From the NCBI RefSeq assembly GCF_964340395.1, contig NC_135550.1, positions 29,382,676 through 29,446,675 on the forward strand: 64,000 bases of DNA, read 5' to 3'. Source of the DNA: Glandiceps talaboti (Eukaryota > Hemichordata > Enteropneusta > Spengelidae). The first letter of the stretch is position 1; the number at the start of each line of letters is the position of its first letter. Below are positions 61,341 to 64,000 of this stretch, in pieces. Below the pieces are notes generated by a model. The model made no database searches. It saw only the letters and a list, made by a program, of their open reading frames with translations, and was not told the DNA's origin. The position numbers were made by a program, and so were the translations under genes.

Positions 61341-63290
61341 GGATATTTTTGGAGAGCACGAAGGGGGACTGCGGAAAAAAATGACAAAAATATTTTCTCC
61401 TCAGCACCCCCCCCCCCCCTCTCGTTCCCTTAATTCCCATAAACCATTACTTCGCTATTAGTGAAACATCATATCAAATATAATATATACAAGTAGTTCA
61501 CGGCTCAGGAGCTCTCTTCATTGATGAATGGCAAACATCGAATATACATGCCACATGTGTGTATAAAAGTAAAGAAATACACGTGGTCATTTTCCACACA
61601 GTTTTGAATTTATTCATTTGTGACATTAATTGTTGAAGCCCATCCTTCACTGCTGATTTGTTACCATGCCTGCTGTAGAAGTTATAATAGTTCCCGAACT
61701 ACTTTGCAAACCCAACATATACAATACATAGCATTCACTGGATTTTATCGTTCATCGTCGATGCTCTGTTACCAAATGGCCTGACATTGTTACTTTGTCA
61801 GTATTCACTAAGAACGGCATTAGCAAACAATGTTCATAGAATTAGAATACAGTGTTAGTAAAACACGTCTTGTCTAAAGCTGTTGTTTATAGTTGACTCA
61901 TTTGCCCTCGACCGAGGTTCAAGCCCACCCATCGCCTGTATTGTAACCTTAGAAGAGTTCGATCCTACTAACTTTCTCGATTAACCTGTAACCCTCGATA
62001 AACCGCCTGAGTTACTCAATGTTATTGTGGTATTCAGGTCAACCAACACTTTTGGTGCTTCCCTGGTCTAAACGTCTGATAATTACCGTTTGTGGTCGAA
62101 GAGTGGTATTGAGTTCGACCCTACTGTCGTTTCCCATGCTCTAACACTTAACCCATAACCTTCATAAAAACAAAACAAACTGTGGTACTCGTAACTTTCG
62201 AAATTACCCAGAGTACAATCTTCTAAATTCCAGAAGGTTTACATTTATGCTTTCAAAACAACACTCGGGAACTTGGGGGGGGGGGGGGTAGATATCTGGG
62301 GAACTGGGGAGGGCATAAATACACGTGTGGCTTCTTTTCGTTTATACAGTATCATTTGCTACTAGTTTAGCATGTCGAAATACCTAAGAATGATGACACA
62401 ATTTTAAATAAACTGACTTCAACTAGTTTCTTATCAGTATAAAGAGCAGGTAAAATTAGTTACCTTTACTGCTTTAGAAAAAAATGTGTTCATCTGACTG
62501 ATGGTTACAAGAAACTCATATACCAACAGATGATATATCGCAACGATGTCAACACTTGAAAACACGAACACGTTTCTTCATCACTGATGTGGGTGGTCTC
62601 ATGATTTTTTACTGTATCAAATGTTCATAACACGTGTCAAATTTCGACGTTCATCAAAGCTATACGTTGTAGGACATCGACTGAGTAGATTTATGAGAAA
62701 CAATGTTGCAATTACAGAGTTCGAAATCCCTCACTATATCGGACCTATAAAGAGAAAGGAAGTGGATATGGATCTTCACGTCACGCGTTAACTGGTCAGC
62801 GAAGACATATTGCTTTCTTTCGAATTCTAGATGTCATTTTCCAAAATTGTTCGGTATGAATCTAGGTACAAGTCAGTTCCCCCATCGATCTCCCTGCATT
62901 GTTCACAAACGGATATGTACCCTGCTGTGATTATTTCCTTTTGGGAAATATAATCAATGTTGTGAATTTTCTATGTATTATTAAATCAAGTTGTCGACGT
63001 CCTTGTCTACTCTGAGAAGAATGCTAGTGAATATATCTACACCACACATCCTTACTTCTTACGTTTGATGAATTGCCTCTAAGTCCAAACTAAATATGTC
63101 ACACACGTGTCCCTTGCTTGTTTCTAGTTTGTATTTCATTTCAGTTCATCGCGACTTGCGGTCTGTCACCAAGTGTCCCCAGCAATTGATGAAAAAATCA
63201 AGTAATCATCACGGACAACGGAATGCAGGGCCCTGTTTGTGAATTTCATCGTTTTCACACGGCACTATTTCTAGTGCATAATAATATATG

Positions 63291-63298
63291 TATATAAG
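63291..63298 (+). promoter_or_regulatory. TATA box (TATATAAG) of carboxypeptidase gene
   Basis: A consensus TATATAAG lies 101 bases before the carboxypeptidase ATG, which would place transcription start near 63322 and give a 5' UTR of about 75 bases. This is usual for abundantly expressed digestive or secretory genes (inference). Confidence 0.6.
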
Positions 63299-63398
63299 CC
63301 CGAACGTAGTAAGAGAACTTGCAGAAGCTACAGACCTGAGCATTCTAAGTCGGCATAGAAATACCCTCAGTTCTGCTTAGTACAACGTGTTACTCGAA

Positions 63399-63478
63399 AT
63401 GGTTCAATCGATGTTTAATTGGGCTGCATTAATAGTCCTTGTTGCTTGTGTAGTTGAGTCACAGAAGCGGTTTGATGG
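63399..63478 (+). CDS. Carboxypeptidase exon 1: signal peptide
   Basis: ATG in context CGAAATGG with a purine at -3. A 15-residue hydrophobic core precedes a likely cleavage site near VES-QK. It lies about 100 bases below a TATA box, which supports this start. Confidence 0.8.
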
Positions 63479-63879
63479 GTAAGTCAGTTATCATTCTTTA
63501 TCACTTATCTTTAACAAGAAAACGCTTTATTGACTTTCACTTAAAAGTTGGATTTACTACTCTACAAGTGATGACTTCATTCTGGGGTCAAGAAGTTCTT
63601 AAAACTGTTCTCCATACACACTATCATTAATATATTGTAGCTCGCTTTTTTAAGTGTACATCCTTATGCTTTGCCCCTAGTTCTTTAATTCCATGCTCAT
63701 TTCACCGTCTTATATGAAATTATCTATTGCCTTGACGATACATTTTTATCTGCATTTTGGAGTGAATTTCTCGACATATTTACTTCGTACGCAGGCACCA
63801 AGTTCTTCGAATACAGCCTGAAAATGAAGATGAAATCCAAGCAATCAAACGACTACAGCAACAATATGGTGAATCGCAG
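63399..63879 (+). CDS. Secreted metallocarboxypeptidase A/B-like zymogen (M14), first two exons
   Basis: M14 carboxypeptidases are zinc exopeptidases made as secreted zymogens. Exon 63399-63478 encodes a signal peptide (MVQSMFNWAALIVLVACVVE) and the start of the prosegment, QKRFDG, leaving in phase 2 at GTAAGT. Exon 63795-63879 encodes HQVLRIQPENEDEIQAIKRL and QQQYGESQ, leaving in phase 0 at GTGAGT. The FDGHQVLRI-P-E-E pattern is the first strand and helix of the M14A activation prosegment. The catalytic domain lies beyond the window, so A versus B specificity cannot be judged. Confidence 0.82.
63795..63879 (+). CDS. Carboxypeptidase exon 2: activation prosegment
   Basis: Acceptor TTCGTACGCAG. 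The single-base phase-2 entry completes a Gly codon. The 316-base intron before it holds nothing notable. Confidence 0.8.
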
Positions 63880-63921
63880 GTGAGTGGCGTGAACGTGACA
63901 GTCTTTAGTCCTGATAGATAC

Positions 63922-64000
63922 CTTTGTATGTATGTATACGGTATGTATGTATGTATGTATGTATGTATGTATGTATGTATGTATGTATGTATGTATGTAT
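63922..64000. repeat. (GTAT)n microsatellite at window end
   Basis: Pure GTAT repeat from about 63942 running off the window, in carboxypeptidase intron 2. Confidence 0.95.

Larger units (their letters stand above)
57548..63290. other. Intergenic DNA between globin and carboxypeptidase
   Basis: Globin 3' UTR, then 5.6 kb without a supported exon. It includes (CA)n at 58570, an AATCT pentamer run at 59830-59868, the GGT-rich arrays at 60781-61340 and a G run at 62275. Confidence 0.7.

Noticed and set aside
60707-61433. Poly-Gly, poly-Val and poly-Pro frames
   Set aside because: Translations of GGT trinucleotide arrays on both strands; no unique sequence or splice context.

Overview
This is eukaryotic nuclear DNA from a bilaterian animal: multi-exon genes with GT-AG introns, AT-rich non-coding DNA, very abundant microsatellites and short non-autonomous transposons. 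The gene families (SMOC, DNAJC4, a globin-X-like globin, a secreted M14 carboxypeptidase) and the repeat load fit an invertebrate, probably marine, but the sequence alone does not fix the phylum.

Layout. (1) 1-15802, plus strand: 3' part of a SMOC-type matricellular gene. Ten exons join in frame to 474 residues with the module order thyroglobulin-1, EC, acidic linker, thyroglobulin-1, EC. (2) 15803-20640: non-coding DNA with a MITE copy and a long (TC)n repeat. (3) 20660-27659, minus strand: a complete six-exon DNAJC4-like gene of 243 residues, with an N-terminus resembling a mitochondrial presequence, a J domain with HPD, and one membrane segment. A possible alternative first exon lies at 28039-28103. 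(4) 28104-37351: intergenic, dominated by foldback elements and tandem arrays. (5) 37352-57547, plus strand: a complete three-exon globin of 183 residues, resembling globin X. It carries a dual-acylation N-terminus and the two canonical globin introns (B12.2 and G7.0). The first intron is 18.3 kb and holds a 2.9-kb array of 60-bp repeats, a LINE fragment and several kilobases of simple repeats. (6) 57548-63290: intergenic, with GGT-rich arrays. (7) 63291 to the end, plus strand: TATA box and first two exons of a secreted carboxypeptidase A/B-like zymogen, cut by the window.

The genes do not form a pathway. SMOC acts in the extracellular matrix, DNAJC4 is a membrane co-chaperone, the globin is probably membrane-attached, and the carboxypeptidase is a secreted protease precursor. 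The long reading frames over microsatellites and over the 60-bp array are repeat artefacts, not genes.

Most interesting points: the duplicated thyroglobulin-EC module in SMOC; the 60-bp array carrying dozens of sense-strand 5' splice-site-like GTAAGT motifs in the long globin intron; a possible alternative first exon and tandem in-frame acceptors in DNAJC4; foldback elements, one with a microsatellite grown in only one arm; and a hammerhead-like motif next to its own inverted copy.
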